Shown piece after piece: positions 9,132 to 17,440 of a DNA stretch of 64,000 nucleotides. How positions within the stretch are numbered: position 1 is the stretch's first letter; the number at the start of each line of letters is the position of its first letter. The translations under genes were made by a program, and so were the position numbers. This stretch comes from Planctomicrobium sp051466335 (GTDB lineage: Bacteria > Planctomycetota > Planctomycetia > Planctomycetales > Planctomycetaceae). The notes beneath the pieces were generated by a model that saw only the letters and a program-made list of their open reading frames with translations, ran no database searches and was not told the DNA's origin. The stretch covers positions 496,001-560,000 of the forward strand of contig NZ_CP195793.1 of assembly GCF_051466335.1 (NCBI RefSeq), read 5' to 3'.

Positions 9132-9534
9132 CGAAGAGAGCAAAGAGGGCTTCAGATGTATTGATTGGGATTTGTGATGCATTTCAGTCTCAACGGAGAT
9201 GCGTGAATTCGCTCTTGGCAACTTGTTCCAGTGCGAAATCGGGAACGATTCTCGGGTCGAAGAGTTCCAATCTCTCCTGAATCTTCAGACGGTATTTATC
9301 ACGCCGTATAATCTCGGCAAACCGGCAGGATCTGCCGAACCACCTGTGAGGCGATTCCGGCTCGTCGATTCTTGCTATCGACGATGCGCATTCTGCAACT
9401 TCATCTGAATGTGCCGACCGAACCGCCTAAAGCGGCTTCAAGGACAGTTTCAGACGTCGTAGTTACAGTCCCGTAGACTGGGAAAGATATTCCAGTCACG
9501 AAGCATACAGCGGAGGCGGGGATGCCGTCAGGTT
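9132..9534. other. Intergenic region with small inverted repeats
   Basis: About 400 bases lie between the two minus-strand genes. Perfect short hairpins occur at 9322-9336 (6-bp stem, GAT loop) and 9363-9383 (7-bp stem, 7-base loop), plus a weaker one at 9423-9435. None has a T run. They may be transcript-end or leader structures; no gene was seen. Confidence 0.3.
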
Positions 9535-10338
9535 CTATTCAACCTTGAGACTTGCGTACTCTGGAGGAAGCGGCGGAAACTGTGGATTCATTTCCCTGAG
9601 AGTCGCTGCAATGACATTTGCGACCGCCCAGTTTCGATACCAGTTCTGATCGCTCGGAATGATGTACCACGGCGCATGTGTTGTGGAACAACGGGAAATT
9701 GCATCGCTGTACGCCTGCATGTATTCAGGCCATTGTTTGCGTTTTTCAATGTCGCTGATATTAAACTTCCAGTGCTTGGCGGGGTCCTGCAAGCGTTCCT
9801 GAAATGTTTTGCGTTGGTCTTTGAACGAAATGTGCAAGAAGAATTTGAGAACGTGCGTCCCCGTGTTGACGAGGTGCTTTTCGAAGTTATTGATGAGCTC
9901 GTACCTCTCTTCCCAAATGTTCTTCGGGACGAGTTTGTCCACGCGAACAACGAGAACATCCTCGTAATGAGAACGATTGAATAGCCCGATCATTCCGTTG
10001 CCCGGAACTTCCTTGTGGATCCGCCAGAGAAAATCGTGAGCGAGTTCTTCCTTCGAAGGTTCTTTGAAGGAGACAATCTTCATCCCCTGTGGATTGACCT
10101 CTTTGAATACGCTTCGAGTGGTTCCATCTTTCCCGCCGCCGTCCATCGCTTGCAGAATAATCAACAGCCGTTGGCGTCCTTCAGCGTACAATTTGGTTTG
10201 CAACTCGCTAATTTCGAGTTGAAACTGACTGAATTCCCGTTCCGCCTGATCACGGTCTTCATGGAAGTCTTTTCCACTGGTGGAGATTTCCGTGATGTCC
10301 ACTGAACTTCCCGGGGTCACCTGATGCAACTTGACCAT
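9535..10338 (-). CDS. ppk2: Polyphosphate kinase 2
   Basis: Cytosolic nucleotide kinase using polyphosphate. Walker A is QAMDGGGKDGTTR near residue 65, the lid and Walker B region includes LFNRSHYEDVLVVRV near 120, and IISRCSTTHAPWYIIPSD type residues occur near 215 (DAISRCSTTHAPWYIIPSD in this protein). Length of 267 aa and a single domain fit the class that phosphorylates nucleoside mono- or diphosphates with polyP. The IS element lies 115 bases upstream and separates it from the glycogen branching enzyme on the same strand. Confidence 0.93.
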   Translation of the reverse strand: MVKLHQVTPGSSVDITEISTSGKDFHEDRDQAEREFSQFQLEISELQTKLYAEGRQRLLIILQAMDGGGKDGTTRSVFKEVNPQGMKIVSFKEPSKEELAHDFLWRIHKEVPGNGMIGLFNRSHYEDVLVVRVDKLVPKNIWEERYELINNFEKHLVNTGTHVLKFFLHISFKDQRKTFQERLQDPAKHWKFNISDIEKRKQWPEYMQAYSDAISRCSTTHAPWYIIPSDQNWYRNWAVANVIAATLREMNPQFPPLPPEYASLKVE

Positions 10339-10533
10339 AAGTGGACCTTAAACTTGTTAACGGGAAACGTCACGAGAAGCAGCCCTCAATCGAGCGCCTG
10401 ATCGAATGTAGAATCAGATGAATCTAAAGTGCAAACGGTCACTTTTCCGCTTAGAGCGTTCGGACAAAACTGATCTTGGCACGTTTTGAGGATTGTGGGA
10501 AGGTCTGGTTTTTCTGTTCATGGAGGAACCGAC

Positions 10534-10929
10534 ATGGCTGGCCAATTGCTCAGTGATGATTTGTGGAACGAGATCGAATCGTTCTTCCCAACCTACGAGT
10601 TCTCTCCCAAAGGGGGCCGACCTCCTGCGGAGAACCGCACCGTCTTCACCTGCGTTCTGTTTGTGCTCAAGACTGGGATCGCCTGGGAAGACCTGCCACT
10701 GGAGCTGGGCTGTTCTTACAAGACCTGCTACCGGCGGCTTCGCCAATGGATCGATCTGGGAGTCCTGCAAGACATTCATCGCCACCTCCTCACGCAGCTC
10801 AACGCCGCTGGTCGCCTAGAACTGGCCGACGTGCTCATCGATGCTGGGTTGATTAAGTCCCCGCTGGGAGGACAAAAATCGGCCCGAATCCGACAGACCG
10901 CGGCCGCTGCGGCAGCAAGTCGCACCTGA
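10534..10929 (+). CDS. IS5-family transposase, N-terminal frame (orfA)
   Basis: Starts MAGQLLSDDLW behind a GGAGGA site. It contains the DUF4096-like N-terminal domain (GGRPPAENR, then KTGIAWEDLP) and the first catalytic Asp in VLIDAGLIKS. The frame then degenerates into an Ala run after residue 115 and stops at 10929. A -1 shift at the A5 run 10874-10878 joins it to the next frame, giving TDRGRCGSKSH instead of the Ala run, which is the conserved IS5 reading. Activity therefore depends on frameshifting. Confidence 0.85.
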   Translation: MAGQLLSDDLWNEIESFFPTYEFSPKGGRPPAENRTVFTCVLFVLKTGIAWEDLPLELGCSYKTCYRRLRQWIDLGVLQDIHRHLLTQLNAAGRLELADVLIDAGLIKSPLGGQKSARIRQTAAAAAASRT

Positions 10930-11333
10930 TGACCACTCACAACGGGATTCCATTGGCCAACACGCTCACTGCTGCCAATGTCCCTGATCTGAGACAACTT
11001 CTCCCGCTGGTGTTTCTGAAGTTTCCCAAGATTGGTGGCAAGCGAGGACGGCCACTGGACCGTCCCCGTAGCGTGATCGCGGACAAGGGCTACGACTGCC
11101 AGACCACCCGTGATCTTCTCGCCGTGGCCGGGATTGAAACGCACATCCCCAAGCGCGGAACGCGACAGGCCTCTTCTCTAGGCGGCAGCCGCTGGCCCGT
11201 TGAACGGACGATCGCCTGGCTCAAGCAGTTCCGTCGAATCCGGATTCGCTGGGACAGGCGGGAAGAGATCTTTCAGGCGTTTCATGACATCGCTAACTCA
11301 CTGATCACCTGGCGATTCCTCAACGCCGATTAA
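10878..11333 (+). CDS. IS5-family transposase, C-terminal frame (orfB)
   Basis: Reached by a -1 shift from orfA at the A5 run. It carries the remaining DDE residues: Asp in VIADKGYD and Glu in PVERTIAWLKQFRR, followed by the usual C-terminal TWRFLN-type end. An internal ATG at 10929 overlaps the orfA stop by one base, but starting there would lose the conserved TDRG block, so the fused product is the likely transposase. Confidence 0.8.
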   Translation: MGPNPTDRGRCGSKSHLMTTHNGIPLANTLTAANVPDLRQLLPLVFLKFPKIGGKRGRPLDRPRSVIADKGYDCQTTRDLLAVAGIETHIPKRGTRQASSLGGSRWPVERTIAWLKQFRRIRIRWDRREEIFQAFHDIANSLITWRFLNAD

Positions 11334-11415
11334 GTTTTGTCCGCCGGCTCTAAGGAGGCTCGCCGCAACGGCATCGGATCCGCGACGCAGTGTGACGCAT
11401 GCTCTGGAGTGAGAG

Positions 11416-13314
11416 TCAGTTCGTCTTCAACTTCAACGTGATCGGTTCCGAGGTGCTCTGAACTTCGTCGGCTCCAGTTTGTAGCTGGAAGATAGAAATC
11501 CCGAGTGGCGGCAATGTAATTACGATCGACTGTTCGTGGCCGTGCATTCCAACCGCTTGGGTCTCTGCTCCGCCACCAGTGCCGACGTCGGTACCGCCAT
11601 ACATCCAGGCATCGCTGTTGAAGATCTCTTTATAAGTCCCAGAATCCGGAACCCCGATTCCATACCCATTCCGTGGAACAGGGGTCATGTTGACCGCTAC
11701 GATCAGCTTCTCTTTCTGTTCTTTTGAATAGCGGCAAAACGCATAGACGGAATTAGAGGAATCGTCGGCCTGAATCCAGGAGAATCCTTCAGGCGAACAA
11801 TCGAGTTCATGCAACGCAGGATGGTTGACGACCAGCTCATTCAAATCTTTGACATACCGCTGGATGCCCGCATGGTTGTCCGCGGATTGCAGAGCCCAGT
11901 CCAGCTGACCATCATGGTTCCATTCGGTCCATTGTCCAAGTTCTCCCCCCATGAAGAGGAGAGACTTTCCGGGAGTGGTCGCCTGATATCCGAGGAGCAG
12001 TCGCAGGTTTGCAAACATCTGCCACAAATCGCCCGGCATTTGCGACAGAAGAGACTTTTTCCCGTGAACCACTTCATCGTGTGAAAGCGGAAGAACGAAA
12101 TTCTCCGTGAACGCGTAGACGGAGCGAAACGACAGTTCATTCTGATGATGTTTACGATGAACCGCTTCGTGCCGCAAATAGCGCAACGTATCGTTCATCC
12201 ATCCCATGTCCCATTTCATGGTAAACCCGAGTCCCCCGTCGTAGACCGGACGCGAGACACCTGGCCATGCTGTCGATTCTTCTGCGATCGTCAGAATTCC
12301 GGGGAATTCTCCGTGCAGCATTGTGTTCATATCTTTAAGAAACTGGATCGCTTCAAGATTCTCTCGTCCGCCGAATGTGTTCGGGATCCACTGACCTGAA
12401 GATCGCGAGTAGTCCAGGTAAAGCATCGACGCGACAGCATCAACGCGGATTCCATCGACGTGAAATTTATCGCACCAGAACCGGGCACTCGACAACAGGA
12501 AATTACGGACTTCGAATCGTCCGTAATTGAAGATGCAGGTGTTCCAGTCCGGGTGAAATCCTTGGCGGGGGTCTGCGTGTTCGTAGAGCGCGGTGCCATC
12601 GAAGTTCGCAAGACCGTGGGCATCATTGGGGAAATGCCCCGGAACCCAGTCGAGCAAGACGCCAATGCCAGCTTCATGGCATCGATCAACGAACTCCATA
12701 AAATCGTGAGGATTTCCGTAACGGGACGTGGCAGCGAAATAGCCCGTCGACTGATACCCCCACGAACCATCAAAAGGGTATTCCGTGATTGGCATTAGCT
12801 GCAGATGCGTGAACCCGAGTCTCTTGCAGTACTCGATCAACTGATCGGCAAGCTCGATGTATGAGAAATAACGTCGGCCATCAGTCGGACGACGCCATGA
12901 ACCCAAGTGGACTTCATAGATCTGGACTGGCTTCTCGAACCAGTTCGTTCTTTGTCGCTCTTCGATCCACTTCTGATCGCGCCATTGGTGACCATTCAGG
13001 TCGAAAACGATTGACGCGGTCGATGGCGGATTTTCAGCGTAAAAGGCATAGGGATCCGCTTTCTGGAGAATTTCTCCTGTCGCGGTGCGGATGCTGTATT
13101 TATACGTTTCTCCGGGACGAACTCCGGAAATGAATCCTGTCCAGACCCCTTCCGGGCTGGAATTCAGGTAAAACGCACCATGCGTCCAATAATTGCTATC
13201 ATTAATGACGCATACTTCCCGGGCATTGGGGGCCCAGACGGCGAAACGTGTCCCGAGCTTCGTTCCATCGTTGATGAAATGAGCTCCCATCCATTCATGT
13301 GCAGTGCAGTTCAT
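11416..13314 (-). CDS. glgB: 1,4-alpha-glucan branching enzyme
   Basis: Cytosolic GH13 enzyme that makes alpha-1,6 branches in glycogen. An N-terminal CBM48 module (FAVWAPNAREV) precedes the barrel. Catalytic residues are the nucleophile Asp in GIRVDAVASMLY, the acid/base Glu in TIAEESTAWP and the transition-state Asp in LSHDEVVHGKKS. The C-terminal beta domain ends near residue 625. ATG 13314 is chosen because AGGAG lies six bases upstream; a longer frame opens at 13383. Length of 632 aa lacks the extra N1 module of E. coli GlgB. Its strand mate ppk2 was probably adjacent before the IS inserted. Confidence 0.95.
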   Translation of the reverse strand: MNCTAHEWMGAHFINDGTKLGTRFAVWAPNAREVCVINDSNYWTHGAFYLNSSPEGVWTGFISGVRPGETYKYSIRTATGEILQKADPYAFYAENPPSTASIVFDLNGHQWRDQKWIEERQRTNWFEKPVQIYEVHLGSWRRPTDGRRYFSYIELADQLIEYCKRLGFTHLQLMPITEYPFDGSWGYQSTGYFAATSRYGNPHDFMEFVDRCHEAGIGVLLDWVPGHFPNDAHGLANFDGTALYEHADPRQGFHPDWNTCIFNYGRFEVRNFLLSSARFWCDKFHVDGIRVDAVASMLYLDYSRSSGQWIPNTFGGRENLEAIQFLKDMNTMLHGEFPGILTIAEESTAWPGVSRPVYDGGLGFTMKWDMGWMNDTLRYLRHEAVHRKHHQNELSFRSVYAFTENFVLPLSHDEVVHGKKSLLSQMPGDLWQMFANLRLLLGYQATTPGKSLLFMGGELGQWTEWNHDGQLDWALQSADNHAGIQRYVKDLNELVVNHPALHELDCSPEGFSWIQADDSSNSVYAFCRYSKEQKEKLIVAVNMTPVPRNGYGIGVPDSGTYKEIFNSDAWMYGGTDVGTGGGAETQAVGMHGHEQSIVITLPPLGISIFQLQTGADEVQSTSEPITLKLKTN

Positions 13315-13745
13315 TCCGCTCCTCATTGAAATACGCTGCGTTTCGAGGGACACAGTGGTCGGTTGACCAGACGTCTGCCGCATTCAAGCCTCATTACGGA
13401 ATGATCGACTTCGACGATCATTGCGAACGCCGATCAAACCGCATTCTTAAAATTCGCAAGCCCACTCTGAGGCCACATATTGACGATGAAGTCGCTATTC
13501 TGGCCATAAAAAGAAGGGGTTCAATCAAGCTGATCCTCCCTTCTCGTTTCCACTTTAGACGTTCAAACTCTGATGCGGAATCCCATTTTTGTTCGATTTC
13601 TCAACGAATCGAAATCGCAATCGGCGTGAACGGTGCAGGTTGTATCCGCGAGCGGTGCAATTGTACGATGCATCCGGTTTCGCTTAGATTTTGCGAGATA
13701 TCGATGTGTCGATTTTCGAGCCATTCATCAAGATCAGTCTTACTC
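13315..13745. other. Divergent intergenic region between glgB and fabZ
   Basis: About 430 bases hold the promoters of two divergent genes. The plus-strand frame of fabZ stays open through it, but the translated sequence is Cys/Arg-rich and unlike FabZ. No strong promoter or operator stood out; a TTGACG at about 13480 is a weak candidate -35. Confidence 0.3.
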
Positions 13746-14201
13746 ATGACAGAGCACACTCCGACCTCGTTAGACAAGCAGCAAATTCAGGAGTTGATTC
13801 CGCACCGTCCCCCCTTTCTTTGGTTGGACGAAGTCGTCGAACTGCATGAGTCCTCATTAAAGGCTCGCAAGCTCATTGAGCCAACACTGGATGTTTTCCA
13901 AGGACATTACCCTGCATTTCCCGTTCTGCCGGGTGTTTTACAGTGTGAAGCTGCATTCCAGGCAGGTGCGGTGTTGATCGCATCGAGATTCCCGCCTGCT
14001 CCGGGACAGGTCCCGGTTGTCACCCGTCTGAATCAGGTCCAATTCCGCAAGATGGTGACGCCCGGACAAACAATCGACATTGAAGTTGAGCTGACCGAGA
14101 AGGTCGCCAACGCTTACTTCCTGAAAGCGAAGGTCTCCGTCGACAAGCAGGTGACCGTCCGTCTGGAATTCGCCTGTGCACTTGCTGATCCCTCAAACTG
14201 A
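13746..14201 (+). CDS. fabZ: 3-hydroxyacyl-ACP dehydratase FabZ-like
   Basis: Hot-dog-fold dehydratase of fatty acid synthesis (152 aa). The active-site pair is His in GHYPAFPVLPGVLQCEA and Glu in CEA of the same block, and PHRPPFLWLDEV is the classic FabZ N-terminal signature. The ATG at 13746 gives the normal family length. The next gene starts 34 bases later and may be co-transcribed, although its product is secreted. No lpx or fab partners are adjacent. Confidence 0.9.
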   Translation: MTEHTPTSLDKQQIQELIPHRPPFLWLDEVVELHESSLKARKLIEPTLDVFQGHYPAFPVLPGVLQCEAAFQAGAVLIASRFPPAPGQVPVVTRLNQVQFRKMVTPGQTIDIEVELTEKVANAYFLKAKVSVDKQVTVRLEFACALADPSN

Positions 14202-14234
14202 CGTTCAAAAAAGCCCACCAAAAGGCGTCGAATC

Positions 14235-15758
14235 ATGTTGCTGCGAAGTCTGATGATTTTGTCGTTGATCCTCGTCGGCATCGGTCAATCCGACTGCCTG
14301 AAGGCGCAAGATGCTCCTGTCTTCAAATCGGGAGCAGCAGAGCGGGACATCACACCTGAGATCGGAATGGAAGAGCCGGGCGGGTACGGAAAGTCCTACC
14401 ACCGGACGCTCCATGACCCCTGCAAGGTGCGCGCGGTCGTTTTTGCAGACGAGAACAAACGAGTCGTCATCGTGAGCATTGACGCGATTGCCATTCGGAG
14501 AGACACAGTTCTTTCGATGCGCAAAAGAATTGAAGCCGAGACCGGAATTCCCGGAGAAGCGGTGATGATTCACGCAACTCATTCACATTCCTCAGGGCCG
14601 CTGGCCATCTTCTTGCCCGGTGATTTTGATGGCGAATCCGATTTCGTAAAATCACTGGCCTACGAACATTCCACAAATGCAGATCCAAAATACGTGAAGC
14701 GCGTGGAAAATCAGACGGTCGATGCGGTCGTTGAAGCAAACACGAAAGCCGTTCCCAGCAAATGCAGCGTCGGTTCAGGCCATGAAGACAAAGTCTCCTT
14801 CAATCGCCGATTTTTCATGCAGAGCGGAATCGCTTTTACCCACCCGGGAGTTGGAAATCCCGGAATCATTGAGCCGGCAGGACCAATTGATCCAGAAGTG
14901 GGAGTCATCGGCTCGTGGAATGAAGAAGGCCAACTGACCTCCTGTGTCGTGAACTTTTCCTGCCACGCGACAACCAGTCCCGGAGGAACTTCCGCGAGTT
15001 ACCCGTACTACATCGAACAGGTTTTGCGCGGAGTGTTTGGACAACAAGTCATTGTTGTCTTTCTTGCAGGAGCATCCGGAGACGTTACGCAGGTCGACAA
15101 CCGCGCCAAAGAGGTCTCCCCGAAACCTGAACAGTGGGCGAAACTCGTCGGAGGTTCGATCGGGGCAGAAGCGGTCAAGGTTCTCTTCCAGACAGAACCC
15201 GGCGACCTGACCCCGCTCGCTTATCGGTCTAAAACCTGGACCATTCCACGCCGCAAGCCAAGCGAAATTCGACTGAAAAAAGCGATTGAGTTGGCGAAGC
15301 AGTCTCAACAGGCGGTCGGTCATGCTGAATGGACGTTTGCCAAAGAAACAGTGTTGCTCGACGCAATTCTTCGTAAGGAACCTGAGGCTGAAGTCGAAGT
15401 TCAGGCGATTCAGGTTGGCCCCGTACTACTCGTCAGCGACCCAGCTGAGTTCTTTTGTGAACTCGGACTGGAAATCAAAAAGGGAAGCCCGTTTCGTTAT
15501 ACGTTCCCAGTCTCTCTGGCGAATGGTTGCGTTGGCTACGTTCCCACTCCCGCTGCATTCGGTGAGCGAGGCGGCGGCTACGAAACCCGCCTGACTTCCT
15601 ACAGTAATCTGGAGGTGAACGCCGGGCAGCAGATCGTTGATGTCTCGGTGGAATTAGCAAAGCAATTCACTCCGGGTGCAGTTCCCAGCCGACCAGCACC
15701 GCCTCCTTTTCAAGATTCTCCCTGGAGCTACGGCTCAGTTCCTCCGCAAGTCGAATAG
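14235..15758 (+). CDS. Secreted neutral/alkaline ceramidase-like protein
   Basis: A signal peptide (MLLRSLMILSLILVGIG, cleavage near residue 25) leads into the N-terminal domain of neutral/alkaline non-lysosomal ceramidases: GAAERDITPE at about 33, then the zinc-binding HATHSHSSGP at about 118, and a later VVNFSCHATTSPGG near 235. At 507 aa it lacks the full C-terminal domain of true ceramidases. Planctomycetes have many such proteins, and their substrates are mostly unknown, so hydrolase activity on amide-linked lipids is only a family-level inference. A strong bidirectional terminator follows. Confidence 0.85.
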   Translation: MLLRSLMILSLILVGIGQSDCLKAQDAPVFKSGAAERDITPEIGMEEPGGYGKSYHRTLHDPCKVRAVVFADENKRVVIVSIDAIAIRRDTVLSMRKRIEAETGIPGEAVMIHATHSHSSGPLAIFLPGDFDGESDFVKSLAYEHSTNADPKYVKRVENQTVDAVVEANTKAVPSKCSVGSGHEDKVSFNRRFFMQSGIAFTHPGVGNPGIIEPAGPIDPEVGVIGSWNEEGQLTSCVVNFSCHATTSPGGTSASYPYYIEQVLRGVFGQQVIVVFLAGASGDVTQVDNRAKEVSPKPEQWAKLVGGSIGAEAVKVLFQTEPGDLTPLAYRSKTWTIPRRKPSEIRLKKAIELAKQSQQAVGHAEWTFAKETVLLDAILRKEPEAEVEVQAIQVGPVLLVSDPAEFFCELGLEIKKGSPFRYTFPVSLANGCVGYVPTPAAFGERGGGYETRLTSYSNLEVNAGQQIVDVSVELAKQFTPGAVPSRPAPPPFQDSPWSYGSVPPQVE

Positions 15759-15822
15759 GTCCGTGTGGGTCGTCTTCGATTGACTTCCCTCGGACCGTCG
15801 ATGGTTGAACAACACGCAAAAT

Positions 15823-15865
15823 AAAAAGGCTGTCGATTTCATACCGAAATTGGCAGCCTTTTTTT
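15823..15865. terminator. Bidirectional terminator between ceramidase-like gene and sixA
   Basis: Arms 15823-15840 and 15846-15863 form an 18-bp stem with wobble pairs and a 5-base loop. An A run precedes and a T run follows, so it can stop transcription from both convergent genes. Confidence 0.85.
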
Positions 15866-15871
15866 ACTTCC

Positions 15872-16381
15872 TCAATCCGCCATCTCTTTGGGTCGCCATG
15901 TGTCGATGTGGCGGAGGAATTCCAACTCACAGGATTTCGCCTCCACACTGAGTTCGCAGACGGCAATCGCACCTGTCGGCATTCGTATGGGAACTTGAGA
16001 GACGACCTGAAGAAGTTCTTCTAACCCCGGATTATGACCAATCACGATCGTCGTTTGATGTAACTGCAGCGTCGACAGGAAACGCCGCCAGATAGCAACG
16101 TCCGCGTGATAAAGTTCCGGGCGAGCCTCAATCGATGCGACCTCACATTCAGCAGCGATGATCGTTGCAGTCTGAAACGCTCGAAGAGCGGACGAAGAGA
16201 TGATGCTCAGCCGGTGTTGGTAGCGTCGCTTCAACAATCGACTCATCTTCATTGCCGCAGTGCGACCACGCTCGTTGAGCGGTCGATCATGGTCATCCAA
16301 ATCTGGATTGTCCCAGCAGGACTTCGCATGCCGCATCAACAAGAGTTGGCCCTGTCCGTGTTGACTCTCGACGCCTGACAT
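15872..16381 (-). CDS. SixA-like histidine phosphatase
   Basis: Histidine phosphatase superfamily protein of 169 aa. LLLMRHAKS holds the RHG-type catalytic His (here RHA, as in SixA), DHDRPLNERGR follows, and the second His is in VIGHNPGLEELL. SixA proteins dephosphorylate phosphohistidine on phosphotransfer proteins; no such partner is close. ATG 16381 has GAGG seven bases upstream and gives the usual size, whereas the open frame reaches back to 16480 with an unlikely leader. Confidence 0.85.
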   Translation of the reverse strand: MSGVESQHGQGQLLLMRHAKSCWDNPDLDDHDRPLNERGRTAAMKMSRLLKRRYQHRLSIISSSALRAFQTATIIAAECEVASIEARPELYHADVAIWRRFLSTLQLHQTTIVIGHNPGLEELLQVVSQVPIRMPTGAIAVCELSVEAKSCELEFLRHIDTWRPKEMAD

Positions 16382-16448
16382 CAACGCCTCTTCCCGATGG
16401 GCAATTGGATTTGTCTTGACGACAGAAACATGTGGTAAAAAGCAAAAC

Positions 16449-16490
16449 GGCCCGAATGAATTCTGCGACAGCGCAGACATTCATCGGGCC
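16449..16490 (-). terminator. Terminator of the DUF1080 gene
   Basis: GGCCCG at 16449-16454 pairs with CGGGCC at 16485-16490, extended by an inner stem 16462-16467 with 16472-16477. On the minus strand the hairpin is followed by the complement of AAAAAGCAAAAC, a U-rich tract. Confidence 0.75.
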
Positions 16491-16509
16491 AATTCAATCT
16501 CAAAACAAA

Positions 16510-17226
16510 CTACTCAGCAACAGCTGGTTTCAAACTCTTCAAGCGAACGCTACGAATCTGAACTTTGGATGGAGGACCTGCATGCAACTGAATGGCGAGA
16601 ACGCCTTCAGCACTGTTGCCGGGGACCTGTGCATCGTCCAGATCAATCGTGACGGCTCCGTCGAGTGCGTGTGTAATGTGAGTTCCCTTGGCGGTGATCA
16701 CCAATTCATGCCATTGTGAGAGATCGACTGGATCAAACTTACCGGGAAGAGCTTCAACAGTCTTATTTCCGGACTGATCGATGACAACCTTCTGGCCACG
16801 CTCAGCAATAATTCCGCGTCCGCGCTCTTCATAGAGCATCGCTGTGTAACTGGCCGCTGGGTGCAGGTCTGCCTGATATCCGCCAACAACCCAATCACCT
16901 TGATCGTTCAGACGCTTGGAACGATATTGAACTCCGGAATTGTTGTCGCCTTCAAAACGAAATTCGATTTTCAGTTCGAAATCATTCAGTTCGCCACCGG
17001 TCCAGATCAGAAACTGATTGTACTTCATCGTCCCATCTGAGACGCCGGTCAGAATTCCATCTTGCACGGACCATTGTTCCGGATTCCCGTCCCAACCAGT
17101 CAGATCTTGACCGTTGAAAAGGTCTTGATAGCCATCCTCAGCACGGGCAGTCGAGATAAGACTGCAAAGCAGCGTCAAAGCCAGTGCCTGGCTGAACAAA
17201 TTGCATGATCTGCGAATGCAGTTCAT
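16510..17226 (-). CDS. Secreted DUF1080 (3-keto-disaccharide hydrolase) protein
   Basis: Signal peptide of about 29 residues ending STARA, then a single DUF1080 domain: LFNGQDLTGWDG, NSGVQYRSK, and a C-terminal IQLHAGPPSKVQIRSVRLK strand. The fold is a concanavalin-like sandwich. Members cleave 3-keto-glycosides or bind sugars; they are hugely expanded in planctomycetes. GAGGAC lies seven bases before the start. It is monocistronic, with its own terminator. Confidence 0.9.
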   Translation of the reverse strand: MNCIRRSCNLFSQALALTLLCSLISTARAEDGYQDLFNGQDLTGWDGNPEQWSVQDGILTGVSDGTMKYNQFLIWTGGELNDFELKIEFRFEGDNNSGVQYRSKRLNDQGDWVVGGYQADLHPAASYTAMLYEERGRGIIAERGQKVVIDQSGNKTVEALPGKFDPVDLSQWHELVITAKGTHITHALDGAVTIDLDDAQVPGNSAEGVLAIQLHAGPPSKVQIRSVRLKSLKPAVAE

Positions 17227-17440
17227 TCGAGTCCTCGTTTTTATGAAGGTGGGAAATGAAATCGATCGATGGAACTCGCGCGAGTTCTGTTCACAATCAA
17301 CAAAATGATATCAGAACAAGTCAATCGATTCAGCGAATCCAGCAAAAGAAATCACGGTACACAAAGAACTCGCCTCAGTTTTCGTTGAATTTGAACATCA
17401 TTTACAAGTGGAATGAGGAAGTAGCCAAATGAAGCAGAGA

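Larger units (their letters stand above)
10454..11350 (+). mobile_element. IS5-family insertion sequence, 897 bp
   Basis: Imperfect terminal inverted repeats begin GAGC at 10454 and end GCTC at 11350; both ends share a CGGACAAAACT block after three mismatched bases (18-bp repeat). The flanks carry a duplicated TA (10452-10453 and 11351-11352), as expected for IS5-group elements of the IS427/IS1031 type. It encodes one transposase split over two frames. No interruption of a gene is evident: it landed between glgB and ppk2. Confidence 0.88.
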
